NCBI GenBank assembly: GCA_035079385.1
Contig: JAVHKY010000040.1
Span: 744,001 to 808,000, forward strand
Direction of reading: 5' to 3'
Source: Aspidiotus rigidus
Lineage: Eukaryota > Arthropoda > Insecta > Hemiptera > Diaspididae
Length of the DNA stretch: 64,000 nucleotides
The notes under the pieces are model-generated. The model worked only from the letters and a program-made list of their open reading frames with translations. It searched no databases and had not been told where the DNA came from. Position numbers and translations under genes: made by a program. How positions within the stretch are numbered: the first letter of the stretch is position 1; every line of letters starts with the position of its first letter. Of the stretch, positions 1 to 11,065 are shown one piece after another.

Positions 1-374
1 CGAAAATTTCTTCAATTACAATGAAAAATTTACACGCGAAGTTTGAAATAGAACAACATTCTCTTTTACAATAGTTTTTATTATTTTTTTTTAATGATCT
101 GTTCTACGCTGTGCATTGTTACAAAGACTACCTGCCCTGACCGTGACGTAACCAATGAGGAGTCAACCAACAAAAAATAAAATAAAAGCAAGAAAAAAAT
201 TTACGCATAATCCTATTTTTGTTGCATTGGTTTTCTTCTTCCTCTTCTTTTTTTTCAAAGATTATGCATTTTTATCTGATTTTTGGTTATCACTGGTTTT
301 ATATCATATCCGATGAGGATTCAACAAAATTTATAATAATTTTAGACATCATAGAAAAGTCTTTCAATAAACCC

Positions 375-402
375 CTTCTTCCTCTTCTTCTTCTTCTTCT
401 TC
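375..402. repeat. CTT-rich microsatellite
   Basis: A pyrimidine-only run dominated by the CTT triplet. It lies in the first kilobase, which otherwise shows no recognisable gene. Confidence 0.8.
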
Positions 403-446
403 CAACACCTTCATATATGTGCCACCTCAACTACTAACGGTTAAGA

Positions 447-482
447 GGGCGCCGCGCCGTAGGTGGTCGGCGTAGGCGCTAG
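447..482 (+). mobile_element. Diverged Helitron 3' terminus (candidate)
   Basis: A GC-rich stretch in AT-rich surroundings that can fold on itself (GCGCC near the left edge against GGCGC near the right) and ends in CTAG followed by T. It resembles the clearer hairpin-plus-CTAG ends at 1,980, 7,753 and 33,710, but the stem is less regular and CTAG follows it almost directly. Its 5' partner lies outside the window or was not recognised. Confidence 0.4.
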
Positions 483-1037
483 TATACGTATAAATCAAGG
501 AACTCTTCTTGTTGAATACGTCTTCACACTATTTGAGCAAATCCCAATTCAGTCCTAAGGGGAAAAAAAACCATTTGTCTAATTTTCAATATAATTACCT
601 ACATATTAAAACAATTTAGGCCAACACTTACGTTTTCTGCTCCCACCAAATAACAGCATAAAATACTTGAAGTGATATAAGCGAATGAAAATAATCTTTA
701 ATTATTTAAGGATTTCTTAAGAAATACTTACTCCTTTTTCACCAAAATTTAACATTCACAAAAGTTGAGCACCTACAATTGCTTATATCTATTTTCTGTA
801 TTATTGAAATATTTTTTAATAAAAATTACCTCCGAACAAAATTTGTATATGTATACATACATACAAAAAGAAACCTAAAATTTGGAAAATCGTCTGTATT
901 CTAAATGCTATGAAACACAAAAAAAAAAAGTTTCCGCTGATTTTCCCGTGGTCCGATCGTGTATAATATCTTCCATGGTTTGTAAAACAAGTGATGAGCC
1001 ATGTACCCGTACTTGAACAGTTGTAGCATCTTCTTTC

Positions 1038-2011
1038 TCTAATATATAAAGCAGAAAGTTTGTCCGTCCGTCCTCCTGTCCGTTTATAACTCGAGAACTA
1101 CTGGGCCGATCGCTTTCAAACTTTCAGGATATATTGTCCTCATCCCAGAGCAGCACATAGACTCATAAAAATAAAAATTTGACGGGGAGGTGCTGAGTAA
1201 TTTCAAAAAAGGGCGAAAACAATGACTTTTTTCAATTCCGTAAAAAAACATGGTGGTGTAGCTTGCCATCCAACGCGTTGTTCCAACGTTCAACGTTACC
1301 GTTCAAATGCCTTGAGCGGCGCAGTTATAAAAATTAAGTTATGGTGATAACTCGAGTTTTACTCATTTTTATGAAAAATTGAAGAGAACAAAAATTGTTG
1401 CCCCTTTAATTTCCTTTCGAATGAGCCGAGCCCAATTCCAGATTTTTAGGAGGAAATTTTGGAACTATTGGTATTTTGACTGATGCGTATTTAAGATCAT
1501 TGTGTTTACAGAGAGAGAGAGCATTTAAACCGGTTGCTCTGGATGAATCTACAGAGACTATTCGAGTTTTACGTATCCAATTTTCGATTTTGAAAGGAGA
1601 CGTTTATGTAAAATAATTTCTTGAAAATTTGCTCTTCTTTTGTGACGAGTAACTATACATTAGGTAAATATCGTCGTCAGAGTTTAAAACTACCTAAGAA
1701 AAGGTACTGGGTTCGAGAAAGAATTAAGAAAATTACATCCGGTTTCTCATATAGGAAACGACTGAGTTCGTCTCATGCCTCTACACAGACTGATGTAATG
1801 CTTCGGGGATATGGCAGGCTTTTTACCTACTGTCCATCTATTTCCTTAATCATTGCGACGGTTCATGAATTAGTCCGTTTTTTGCTGCAATACAGCCCTT
1901 ACCTGTCAACTCAGCTCTTACCCTTAAAATCGAAATATTTACAAAACACTGATATCTACTCAACACACAGCTGGCGGTCAGGCGCGCCGGAGGCGCGCTG
2001 CCAACCGCTAG
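1038..2011 (+). mobile_element. Non-autonomous Helitron
   Basis: The left end (start somewhere in 1,029-1,038) reads TCTAATATATAAAGCAGAAA followed by repeated GTCCGTCC and a segment like ACTACTGGGCCGATC. This arrangement is typical of insect Helitron 5' ends. The right end has a palindromic stem (GGCGCGCC, then GGCGCGC) at about 1,980-1,999, a 9-base spacer and a terminal CTAG at 2,008-2,011 followed by T. No Rep or helicase coding is visible inside. A 142-codon open frame at 1,621-2,049 resembles nothing known and runs across the terminus, so it is probably fortuitous. Confidence 0.72.
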
Positions 2012-2837
2012 TTCAGTATAAGAATTTCAATCTTGACATCAATAGTTAATCAATTGATCTAGTGACTAAGTCGAAAAAATGTGGTCTCGTTGAGAGAATT
2101 ACCTCTCGGAAATCAATTGCATATATGCATATCTAGCGTAGGAGAAAGACTTGCAATGAATTACAAGAAAACTTTTAAAGAAAGAAATTGCTTATAAATA
2201 TAATGTTCAAAGCTTGATGGAGATTCGAAAAATACACATAAGTATGTAGCGAACCAAAGATCGATTGTAGGAATAGGAGAATTTTTACCCTCAACTTTTT
2301 CAAAAATGAATAGACCATCTGAGGCCGTCTCTGGAATATCTCATGAGAAACTCATTTTTTTTATCTCGTTGATTTTCTTACTCAACATATACCTATAGAC
2401 GTACGATTATACGTATATTGTCTTTAGAGACCCCAGAAAATTTGTCACGGTTAAAGTGAGTATTTGGTTAAAGTACCGCGCGGCAATTACAACGCTGAAG
2501 CACGCGTACATACGCGTAAGCGAGTAAAAAATTTTCTTCTAAATCTTATGATAACGTTATAATTCAAATTAAATTTTGTGATGTAAGGCTTTTATCGCCA
2601 CATTCTTGAATATTTCATAATATATATGATGTACCGATGTTTCGACGCAACCCTGTACGTCATCTTCAGGGAACAAAATACAAATACAAAGAGTAAAACG
2701 CGGTAAATGAGATGAAATTAGGAAAAGTAAAGGGAAACAAAATAAGATATAAAAACGATAAATTACGAATTTTGAATAAGAGACGAGTAAGTACTCGTGA
2801 GATGAGATTAGGTGCGTTAGTCTTGAAAGTAATGCTA

Positions 2838-3490
2838 CAGGGTGTCTACCAGGTCAACTAAGTCAACTAAGTCAATTAAAGTCAACTTTTTTGAAACGTG
2901 GTCAACTAAGTCAAGTAAAGTCAACTTTTCTATCTGTAGGTCAACTAAAAAGTACAAAAATGCATAATTTTGTGTAAAGAATGTTTTTCACATGTCTTCC
3001 TATATGCAAATATCAAGGTATAATCAACAAACTTCTGACTTTCAAAATTATACTTTTCTCACTTAAATACAGGGTGTCCACTTGTCTGGAAAATCTGGAA
3101 GTCAGGGAAAAGTCAGGGAATTTTGTGAGACCTGGAAAAGTTAGGTAAAAGTCAGGGAATTTTGAGAATTTTACCCAAAGTCAGGGAATTTTTTGAGATT
3201 CGTCAAAAAAAGTTCAAGCTAGGAAGTTTTTCCTCTTCTTCTTTTTTTTTCTCTTTCAGTGGAGATTAGGGTCTGGAACAGTCTGGAAAAACCTGAAAAA
3301 GTCGGGGAATTTCATTTCAGAGAAAAAGTGGACACCCTGAAATATTAATTCTTGCAAACGAATAAAAAAATACCGAAATTACAGTCTGGAGAGGGGGGCA
3401 GTTTATATTCTTTAGGGTCAAATAAATAATATCGAAAAAAGGTCAACTAATGTCAACTATTTCCATTTTTCAATTCTGGTAGACACCCTG
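2838..3490. mobile_element. Outer CAGGGTGTC TIR element, host of a nested insertion
   Basis: The left end CAGGGTGTCTACCAG (2,838) and the right end CTGGTAGACACCCTG (to 3,490) are perfect inverted repeats. TGCTA occurs on both sides (2,833-2,837 and 3,491-3,495), consistent with a 5-bp target duplication. The interior is built from repeats of GTCAACTAA and has no coding capacity. The middle is interrupted by a second element at 3,070-3,339. It is a non-autonomous cut-and-paste transposon. I cannot assign the superfamily from the ends alone. Confidence 0.8.
3070..3339. mobile_element. Inner CAGGGTGTCCAC TIR element, nested
   Basis: This 270-bp element lies inside the 2,838-3,490 element. Its ends CAGGGTGTCCACTT and AAGTGGACACCCTG mirror each other except at the innermost bases. 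AAATA flanks both sides (3,065-3,069 and 3,340-3,344), again a 5-bp duplication. The interior carries repeats of GTCAGGGAA and CTGGAAAA. It shares its first nine bases with the host element but differs in its interior, so it is a related but distinct family. Confidence 0.8.
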
Positions 3491-3899
3491 TGCTATTACA
3501 TCTTGCAAATAGAATATGTATCACTTCGAGCAGTTCTTGATCAATAAACTAAGATACAAGTTTCAGTACAAGAGACACAATTATTTCATCAAACAATTTT
3601 CTTGTAATTCTACCGCATAACGAGAGATAAGGAGAGAAAAAATGAAACCACTAAACGCCATATTGCAGTTGAATAAATTTGATTTTTTCGTGACGAAGAG
3701 TAATGTGGAAACGACGGAACATTGAAATTTTTAAAAATGTGTCAATAAAATCCTTACATCACGAAATTTAATTATTAATCGTTGTGAATTTCTTCTAAGT
3801 TCGTACAAAATAAATTCGTTCAAAGTACTAAAAACATTACCCTCGATTTCCGGATGTTGTTGTTTAAACCATATTATACCTATATGTTATTATTTAATC

Positions 3900-4780
3900 T
3901 ATCTAATATACTAAAAAGCTAAATGACCCTTTGCCTCTCATTCCTGATTTGCCCGATACAATTTAGCTAAAAAATAGCTAACGCGTGTATTCTATTACTA
4001 TATATATGAATTGCCTAGCAAATTATAAGAAAAAATATTCGTGAAATTCTAATGACGTCGCAGCGATAATGTTTGAATTAGATGAAACTGAAGGTTAACA
4101 GGCAAAATAGAAAATAGAAAATTAATTATTGGTTATTTAAGTGCAACGATTCATTATCACAAACGTGCGTGTAAAAGTTCTCCATTTTCCTGTTATCGCA
4201 TCCGACGTCAATTATCATACTGTGACAAGATTATATTATTATTTATAAGAGTAAAATGAATTACCTAGCAAATTTGGAGGAAGAAAAAAAAAAAACAAAA
4301 AATGAATTGCCTAGCAAAATAAAACGTAACAACGATTCAACCTTACATCGATTACCTCGCTTCTTTAAACAACCTCACCTCAGGTTAGATGTCCAAAGTC
4401 TCGATAAAAGGTAGCTAACTTTCTTGGACGCGAGACAAGAAAAATGAATTCGACAAAAAGTTTTAATGATGTCACAATGTCCATATAATTATAATGATAA
4501 TATAAGTATCTAATGAAGGAGAGCCAACAGGTAAAATAGAAAATGGTAGTCATAAAAATATGAGAATCCCTTATCAGTGTCAACTTTTTGAATAAAAATC
4601 ACTTCAATTGTAAGAAGTAAAAGAAGAAAAGCGATTAAAATAATTTGTAAAATGGTATTATGGTTGTATTCTGAAAATAAGAATAACTGGAGTGGAGTGA
4701 GAAACAAACGAAAAGAACGTGAGGATAGGGAAGATGATTGGAAGAAGAGGTAGCAATCGAGTCAGATGGTGGTACTCAAA
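3900..4780. repeat. Dispersed repeat, diverged internal copies
   Basis: Blocks containing GAATTGCCTAGCAAA, GATACAATTTAGC and TCTAATGA(C/T)GTC recur at about 3,950-4,140, 4,290-4,700 and 5,610-5,900. The opening TCTAATATACTAAAAAGC near 3,900 resembles a Helitron 5' end, which would make 3.9-7.78 kb one composite element. That is a weak inference. The same blocks reappear in reverse orientation near 29,940-29,990. No gene was recognised here. Confidence 0.55.
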
Positions 4781-5565
4781 TTTTAAGGCAGGAGAAAGAA
4801 AATGGATATGTATAAGTTGGAGTAATTGAGTACCATAGGTAGTTGCGGGAGTTGGAAACCATGTTGGGAATGATTACATGGGACAGAGGATGAGACTGAG
4901 ATTATATTGTGGGAAGTACGTTGATTTTGGAGAGTAGGACAGGAAAAAAGATGATAGATCGTCAGATTATCTGCATAATAAGATTTACATGAAGGTAGTG
5001 CATGGCAACCCAGGAGGAGATGAGAATGTTCAAGTTGAGAGTGACCAATTCTATATCGAGCGAAAATAACCTCTTTATGGTGGGAATTTCTGTTCAATGA
5101 AGACTGAGGATAGGTTAACTTTTAATGGTTCTAAGTTTGTTGCAGGGTTGTTTTTTTATGTGAGTGATACAAGAATTAAGCTAGGATTAAGAAATAATGA
5201 AAGTTTTTATGGTCGTAAGTACGTAGTTACAAGGTGGGGTCCTTAATTTTGAGTGAAATGGTGCAGTTTTTAGGCGCGCAATCAGTTTCATCATATTGAG
5301 GGCAACCGATGTGAACTGAGAATCAAATAACGGATACGTTTTGTACAGATGAGCGTAGAAAAGTGTGAGCTTGAACCTAATCAGAATTCCAACTATAGAC
5401 ACATCATGTGAGAAATTGAGAGGGACGTATTCAGGAAAAGTAGGGGGTACGATTCTAAGAAAAGGGCACAACGAAAGTTGAAAAAGAATATTACCATAAA
5501 TAATATCAACAAGTATAAAGAGTTTCGGAAAACCCTGAAGAATGGAATAAAAGTAGCGCATAAAA
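4780..5565 (-). pseudogene. LINE (I-type) C-terminal relic
   Basis: The minus strand translates, with interruptions, to the motifs typical of the end of I-type non-LTR retrotransposon polyproteins. These are a KEVIFARYRIGHSQLEHSHL stretch followed by a cysteine-containing segment with HLFSCPTLQ (about 4,950-5,097). The same two motifs occur in the better-preserved LINE at 27.5-28.1 kb. Upstream (5,187-5,561) is another long open stretch without a recognised domain that probably belongs to the same decayed copy. No reverse transcriptase core was seen. Confidence 0.6.
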
Positions 5566-5850
5566 CATACCTCAGTTCCCTAGAGGAAGGCTTCAGACAA
5601 AATCCATCACATACCTAATTTACCCGATACAATTAGGCTAAAAAATAGCTAAAGCCTAATATTATAACGGTAACGATCTTCTCTTTGCACTTCATACCTC
5701 ATTTTATCCGATACAATTTAGCACTTCGCAAATTGAAGGATAATTAATTTGGCAAAAGATTCTAATGACGTCGAAATGTCCTAATGAAGGAGAGCTAATA
5801 GGCAAAATAGAAAATAATAGTCACCAAAATATGATGATCCCTTATCAATA

Positions 5851-6110
5851 TCAACTTTTTGAATCAAAAATCACTTCCATTGTAAGAAGTAGAAGAAGAA
5901 AAGGAACTGAAATATTTGGAAAATGGAACTGACTAAGTTGCGAGAGTTGGAAATTGTGTTGGAAATGATTACACAGGTCAGAGGATAATTGAGAAAATAC
6001 TTTGTAGGAAGTATGTTGATTTTGAAGAGTAGGACAGGAAAAAAGGTGATCGATTCTCAGATTATCTGTATAATAAGATAGTAAGGATTGTAATGAAGCT
6101 TCCAATCAAA
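5851..6110 (-). pseudogene. Second LINE C-terminal relic
   Basis: A repeat of the 4.9-5.1 kb relic, again on the minus strand, with the motif HLFSCPTLQNQHTSY and the downstream leucine/serine-rich tail. DNA similarity with 4,840-4,985 is obvious by eye, for example GAGTAGGACAGGAAAAAAGG and GATTATCTG(C/T)ATAATAAGAT. It is therefore a local duplication or a second insertion of the same family. It is too short to be functional. Confidence 0.55.
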
Positions 6111-6199
6111 TTTCTAGGATTCAACCAAAAGAAGTTCAATTGAAGGCTGTAATAGAAAACAATCACATGTTTGAATAAGGAATTCCCACATCCTCTTCT

Positions 6200-6645
6200 A
6201 TAGGACGGATTGGTTTTGATATTGAGAATTGAATTCAAAATTGGAGGGGTTCCAAAAAGAGGAATTAGATTTGATAAAATTTTGAAAATTAAGCCAACTA
6301 TAGCAGGAGGGACTCGGAAAAATTGAGACATTTGAGCTCTATTATGATAGATAAGGGATAGGAAAAATTTTCAATATCAAAGGAGTCAGATTTGAAAAGA
6401 TTTTTAATATTGGGAATGGAGCTATGTATGACAGGAGAGGAACTTGGAAAAAATTGAACCATCAGAGGAGTTGAAATTGAAAACGCATTTTGTACATCGA
6501 CCTATGCAATTATGACAAGTGGATAATTTTAAAAACTTTCAACTTCCAAGCTATATTTTTTAAGAGAGGAACATGGAAGAATTTCAACTTCCAAGATATA
6601 TATGACAGGAAAAGGACTTGGAAAAATATCAACCATTGTTCTAGG
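6200..6645 (-). repeat. Roughly 60-bp degenerate minisatellite
   Basis: Successive blocks on the minus strand read approximately as a (C)CAAGTCCCTCTCCTGTCATA core followed by an A/T-rich half, with a period near 60-70 bp. Matching blocks occur on the + strand at 30,230-30,480 and 41,220-41,515. Open frames across it are by-products of the repeat. Confidence 0.55.
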
Positions 6646-6679
6646 TAAATGATGGCGAGACACCAAAATTTTCAAAAAT

Positions 6680-7740
6680 CCCTCCCCCTATGGAATAGGT
6701 TTCCTATTGAACCTCGATTTAGGTTAGGTAGTTGACATCATAAAAAACTAGCGATGCTCTTAACATCATTAGGATTTAACAGAAGAATCCCTAGAGAATA
6801 GTGAATTACACAAATCAGGACTCGATGTCAAGAATAACTGTTAGTTGGAGGTGGGTGGACTCGAAGGAATAAAGTGAGGGCCTTGAGAAATTTTGTTCTA
6901 ATTAAGGTAAATGAAGGAAGGGATTTTCAAAGTCTCAACTAAATCAACTCGAAAATAGGAGGACTTACATTATTTGCATGTAAAAAAGTGAGGTCAAAGA
7001 AATAATCATCGCTGAAAATTGGAACGACTGTAGTAACCAACATATAATACACACAAGATTTCAAAAAAAAATCTAGAAAAAAAGTGACAGAGAAAAAGGG
7101 AAATGAATGAACTAATCTTAGAATCGAAACGTTTTTCTTCCATTAATTTGTAGATTAGAGGATGACACGTAGAATCAATTATCACCATATATATAATTGG
7201 AGGAGATGGATGCAGAGGACTGAAAAAGAAGAATAGGAAGAGAGGGAAAACTGGAAGAGTGTAATACTGAGGCAGAGAACAATTTGGAAGACTCAGGAAA
7301 CGATGAAGAAAGAAAGAAAAAAGAAAAAGGTTGTATGGAAGAACAAGTAAAGAATGAAAGAGTGCAAAATTGAATGAAATTAGGAAAGAAGAAAAGCTTG
7401 AAAAGAAAACTAAGCAGATTGAATTGAACTATGAGATGAAAAGATACAAAGAAAATAGTGTATCTAAGAAATTCCAAATAATCTTAAACCCCAGAGTTAC
7501 TCCCTTTGTTTCATGTATCTACCTTACCCAAAACCCTAAATAACAGAATTAAAAGTAGCCATGAGAACTTTGTGTTTGCATAAAAATTTTGAATACAGAT
7601 ATCCAAAAAAAAGTTGTCTGGAGAATTTCTACTTTTTTTTTTTCAATATCCAAAGTAGAAATATCTAGATAATTTACCGAGATTTTTAAAAATTATTCCT
7701 GTTTATATAGCGCTCTCGAATAAGATAAAAATGAAAAAAC
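6680..7740. other. No gene recognised; purine-rich AT sequence
   Basis: A long GA/A-rich stretch (for example 7,200-7,450). Its open frames on the minus strand are low-complexity Phe/Ser strings caused by base composition. No domain, RNA gene or clear repeat boundary is visible. Confidence 0.5.
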
Positions 7741-7752
7741 AAAAAACTAAGA

Positions 7753-7782
7753 GGTGCGCCGTAGGCGCGCCGGACTTGCTAG
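7753..7782 (+). mobile_element. Helitron 3' terminus
   Basis: GGTGCGCC, loop GTA, GGCGCGCC form an almost perfect hairpin, followed by seven bases and CTAG with T after it. The layout and sequence match the end at 33,710-33,739. It marks the right boundary of a Helitron whose body probably includes part of 3.9-7.75 kb. Confidence 0.7.
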
Positions 7783-7902
7783 TTTTTAACTAACTTTTCG
7801 AATGGAATAGAAGTATTGCTTCAGATGTAAATTTTCCCTAACTAGGTACGCGAATGCAAGAATTTTTGGACACTGGACATGAGATTTCACGGACTTTAGA
7901 AA

Positions 7903-8094
7903 TCAGTTTTTATCGAACGTAACTGGTTTCCAGTTCTGCTTCTCTTCGGCTTCTCCCTGCTTATTTTTAACTTCTCGTCGAATTTTGCTGTACCTATAAC
8001 CTTTCTCATTCATCTTTTTCTCTAGCTCTCTGATCGTCTTCTTCAATCGATGCTCTCCAAGAAAACCGCAGAAGTAACCATCTCCTCTATTTCT
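7903..8094 (-). pseudogene. Short Lys/Glu-rich coding-like relic, unidentified
   Basis: An open frame of 63 codons closed by TGA, bounded upstream by an in-frame stop and with no initiating ATG. The peptide is charged and probably helical (ELEKKMNEKGYRYSKIRREV), unlike the surrounding low-complexity translations. It could be an exon, or a fragment of a retroelement ORF next to the Penelope-like relic. I do not recognise it. Confidence 0.25.
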
Positions 8095-8439
8095 TCAACA
8101 CCTCCAGCATATTGGACTTCTATTGTTGTCTGTAGTTCCTTATTAACTCTTGTTAATCGCTATGGCACTCGTGGCTGCGGACCTCCTCTCTTTCCTTCAA
8201 TACTGTTCCTTAATTTACGGCGCACGGTACACGAATACGGTTTATTATTAAAATTTACACTGACCGTATATTACACGAGTAAAATAAATAAAAGAAAAAA
8301 AAATACGAACGTTTTTGATAATTATGTCACTATTAAATAAAGTGAACATGAATTAAACTGAAGTTTAATGATAGATCTGGAGATTGTGTAAAATACTTTA
8401 GGACAACCATGAGTGAGTCATAATTCTGCTACATTTTCA

Positions 8440-9710
8440 CTTCAGGTGTGGGAGCTTGTGGCTCTGTACACATTTAACGAGCTTCTGCAAAGAGCATTTG
8501 TGTGTTTTCTGATTTCAATGGGTTCCACAGCGATCCGACGTTGGTAAAAGTTTTCTCGGTGTAATAATTTGAGAGAACTAGATGACAAGGTTCGGCCTTC
8601 CTCTATCAAATGCTCCGCAAAACTAGAGAATTTATTGAAATTAATATAAATATTCATAGGCTAGTCTACTCTAGTTATCAATGCTCGACTTCTTTCACCA
8701 ATATATGTATAGAGCTACAATGGCCACATGATATTATATTTACGCCACTCTTTTACTCCCATGAAACAGAGTCCTTAGGATTGCGAAGCGTTGATTTCAA
8801 TGCAGTGACATTGTAGAAGGCTGGCTGGGACTTGAAACTGGCCGAAATCTTTGACATTCCTAACGTATATTTATCCAGATATGGGGGAGGCAGATACATT
8901 TTTTGTCTTATCTCTAAGGTTTCGTGCGGGCCAGAGTAGTAATATGGTCCAATGCTACCTTGGCGAGCGTTTTTTGGTTTACGGGTTCTACGTCAATGGT
9001 GATCTGATTCGCCGATGCTAGATGCTTTATATTATTGGCTTCTTCATGGAAAGTGGCACGGGAAAGCGGGATGCTGGGTTGGACGGTGGACCAGATGGTT
9101 GAAGGCTGATAGTTTGTGTGCTCGAGGGCATAATGAGTCTCCATGAATTGGTACATCTGTCGATGTATATTCCTCCGGTAAACCCCAAGTTCATACAGAT
9201 ATTGTACCTGCTATTGATAGAAATGTCTAGGAAGTTGATCTTCTTGTCTCCTCTTGCAGTTGTGAATTACTTGCCATTTATATACGCCATCAAACTGTCC
9301 TGAAGTGCCGAAGGCTATTCCACAGGCCTAGGGTATCGTCGACATACTTGTACCAGCAGTAGATAATACTATGTTAATTGCCTTAGTGGTTCGAGTTGAA
9401 AAGTTGCTCCTAAAATTTAGACAGAAAGATTTCGCCGAGGTTAGAGCCGAAAGGGGAGCCAATCAAGACTCTCATATTATCCGGGAACACGTAGATAGTG
9501 CCGTCGAATGTTGGGCTTAAGGAAACTCCTGAGGAGATCCAGGAATTCATGAAAAAAAAAAATGTTGGTATCGAAGAAAACCTATGTGATGTTGACTGCA
9601 CCTGTCCTCGTTTTTGGGCAAAATTTGATTGAGAAAAAGGACCATCAGGGGGTCGTGGCTCAACGCCAAAGGCTATGGGTACTGATGGTTTAATATTGGT
9701 AGTCAAAATT
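8440..9710 (-). pseudogene. Penelope-like element relic (RT + GIY-YIG)
   Basis: The minus strand carries, in the expected order, pieces of a Penelope-like retroelement polyprotein. These are an RT segment with a GSPFGSNLGEIFLSKF motif (about 9,410-9,480), the catalytic YVDD motif (9,335-9,346), an INFLDISI motif (about 9,220), a long linker (8,914-9,156), a CGHC finger (8,717-8,728) next to a YIGE GIY-type motif (about 8,700), and the C-terminal part with SSFAEHLIEEGR (8,442-8,657). Penelope-like elements fuse a telomerase-related RT to a GIY-YIG endonuclease. Several frameshifts and stops separate the pieces, so this copy is dead. Element ends were not located. Confidence 0.8.
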
Positions 9711-9839
9711 TGAAGGCCAGTCGTATTAAATTGAGTTAAACTTGAGGTTAATAGCTATGAAACCACGATCATCTTATAATCTTGGATTAATTTGAATGAC
9801 CAATATTAGCCAGTCCAAGAACCTTTACTTATACATGTA

Positions 9840-9861
9840 CAAAAAAAAAAAAAAAAAAGAA

Positions 9862-9893
<32 letters not shown>

Positions 9894-9896
9894 AAA
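9840..9896. repeat. Poly-A and (GAAA)n microsatellite
   Basis: A run of A grading into at least eight GAAA units. It could be the degraded tail of a + strand retroelement, but no element body was recognised to its left. Confidence 0.85.
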
Positions 9897-9990
9897 ACAA
9901 GACTGAGTCTTATATTTTTATTTTTATTTTTTCTTTTTCTCCTTGATTGTAAGATGACAGAAATTGATCTTCTATTATTTTTCGAAGTGT

Positions 9991-11065
9991 CTATTTGTCG
10001 GTAGATACCTACGAATAAAAAGCTATTTGTCGGTATACTGTATGTATTTAAGAGTTACAAAAATATATTACTACCTTCTGAGTAAAAGCAATGAAACTTA
10101 TTAATTGAAATATACGTAGTTATTAATTCACGCTCCACAATTAGGGCAAGAATCAGCAATTTCAGAAAGGCAACAAATGTGAATATTATTGAGACAACAA
10201 TCGGTGGTCGTGACATCAGAATTGAGTGGTAACGCACATATAGGACAAGGCTCTGGATCAAGTTTCCATTTCTTGCATGGAGGAAGGGTAGTGTGCTGTG
10301 TATTTGCACGTTTTGAGCGTATTACAGGTTGCCTGTCTGCTGAACCTTTGTTGAAAGAACAAAGCTCTGCCGTACGAAATGGAATGGAGGTAACTGAATA
10401 TTAACTATCAGCAAAAAAGGAAATTTTTGCCGGAGTTGAAAGATCCCTTACCGTAGATCGTAGATATGCATATACGTCGATCCTATTTTGTACGGCAGAG
10501 CTAACAAACAGGGCGCTTTGGCCTACCTCGTGCTTTGACTTTTTTCCGGAACTGTAGATTATCAGTGAGGAGGATGGAAGAGGTGTGGTAGGTTCAACAA
10601 CGACAGAAGTAGTAGGAATGCAAGGAACATCAGGTGAATCATATAGAAATCTTGTTAGTAGGATGGACGTATATGTATATCTACGATCTACGGTAAGGGA
10701 TCTTTCAACTCCGGCAAAAATTTCCTTTTTTGCTGATCGTTGATATTCAGTTACGTCCATTCCATTTCGTACGGCAGAGCTTTGTTCTCTTTTTGAGGGC
10801 CGTTATACATTCCTGAAATGGCTCCATGCCGTGACAAGACGCTAAGGAGGCAATACTCATTGCAATGGGCAGTACAACGTTATATCTCTCGCGCGTACTC
10901 AGGATATGAACAGTAGAGAATTTCAATGACTGGATTGGTTCTTATTTTGAACAGAGTATAGAAAAAGCGTCTCCTTACAAATCGTTCTCCGATCTACAGC
11001 TTTTCATTCGTTGTTACATATACCGACGAATAGCTTTTTATTTGTAGGTATATACCGACAAATAG
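9991..11065. mobile_element. Element with 47-bp terminal inverted repeats
   Basis: The left arm 9,991-10,037 and right arm 11,019-11,065 are inverted copies differing at only a few positions. Each arm contains two copies of CTATTTGTCGGTA separated by a spacer, so the arms have internal structure. The 1,075-bp interior has no recognisable transposase and encloses a second, independent inverted repeat (10,356-10,789). No target duplication was seen at the ends. It is most likely a non-autonomous DNA transposon. Confidence 0.65.
10356..10789. repeat. 130-bp inverted repeat (foldback structure)
   Basis: Left arm 10,356-10,484 and right arm 10,660-10,789 are reverse complements with only a handful of mismatches. 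Both begin AGAACAAAGCTCTGCCGTAC when read inward. A third short copy of TACGGCAGAGCT lies just inside the left arm (about 10,491-10,502). The 175-bp spacer has no coding signature. The transcript of either strand would form a long hairpin. Confidence 0.85.

Noticed and set aside
2635..2685. Motif GTTTCGACG...CGTCATCTTCAGGGAAC
   Set aside because: Similar words occur near some insect retroelements, but I saw no element body or boundaries here, so it is not annotated.
7175..7477. 100-codon Phe/Ser-rich minus frame
   Set aside because: Low-complexity product of a purine-rich strand.
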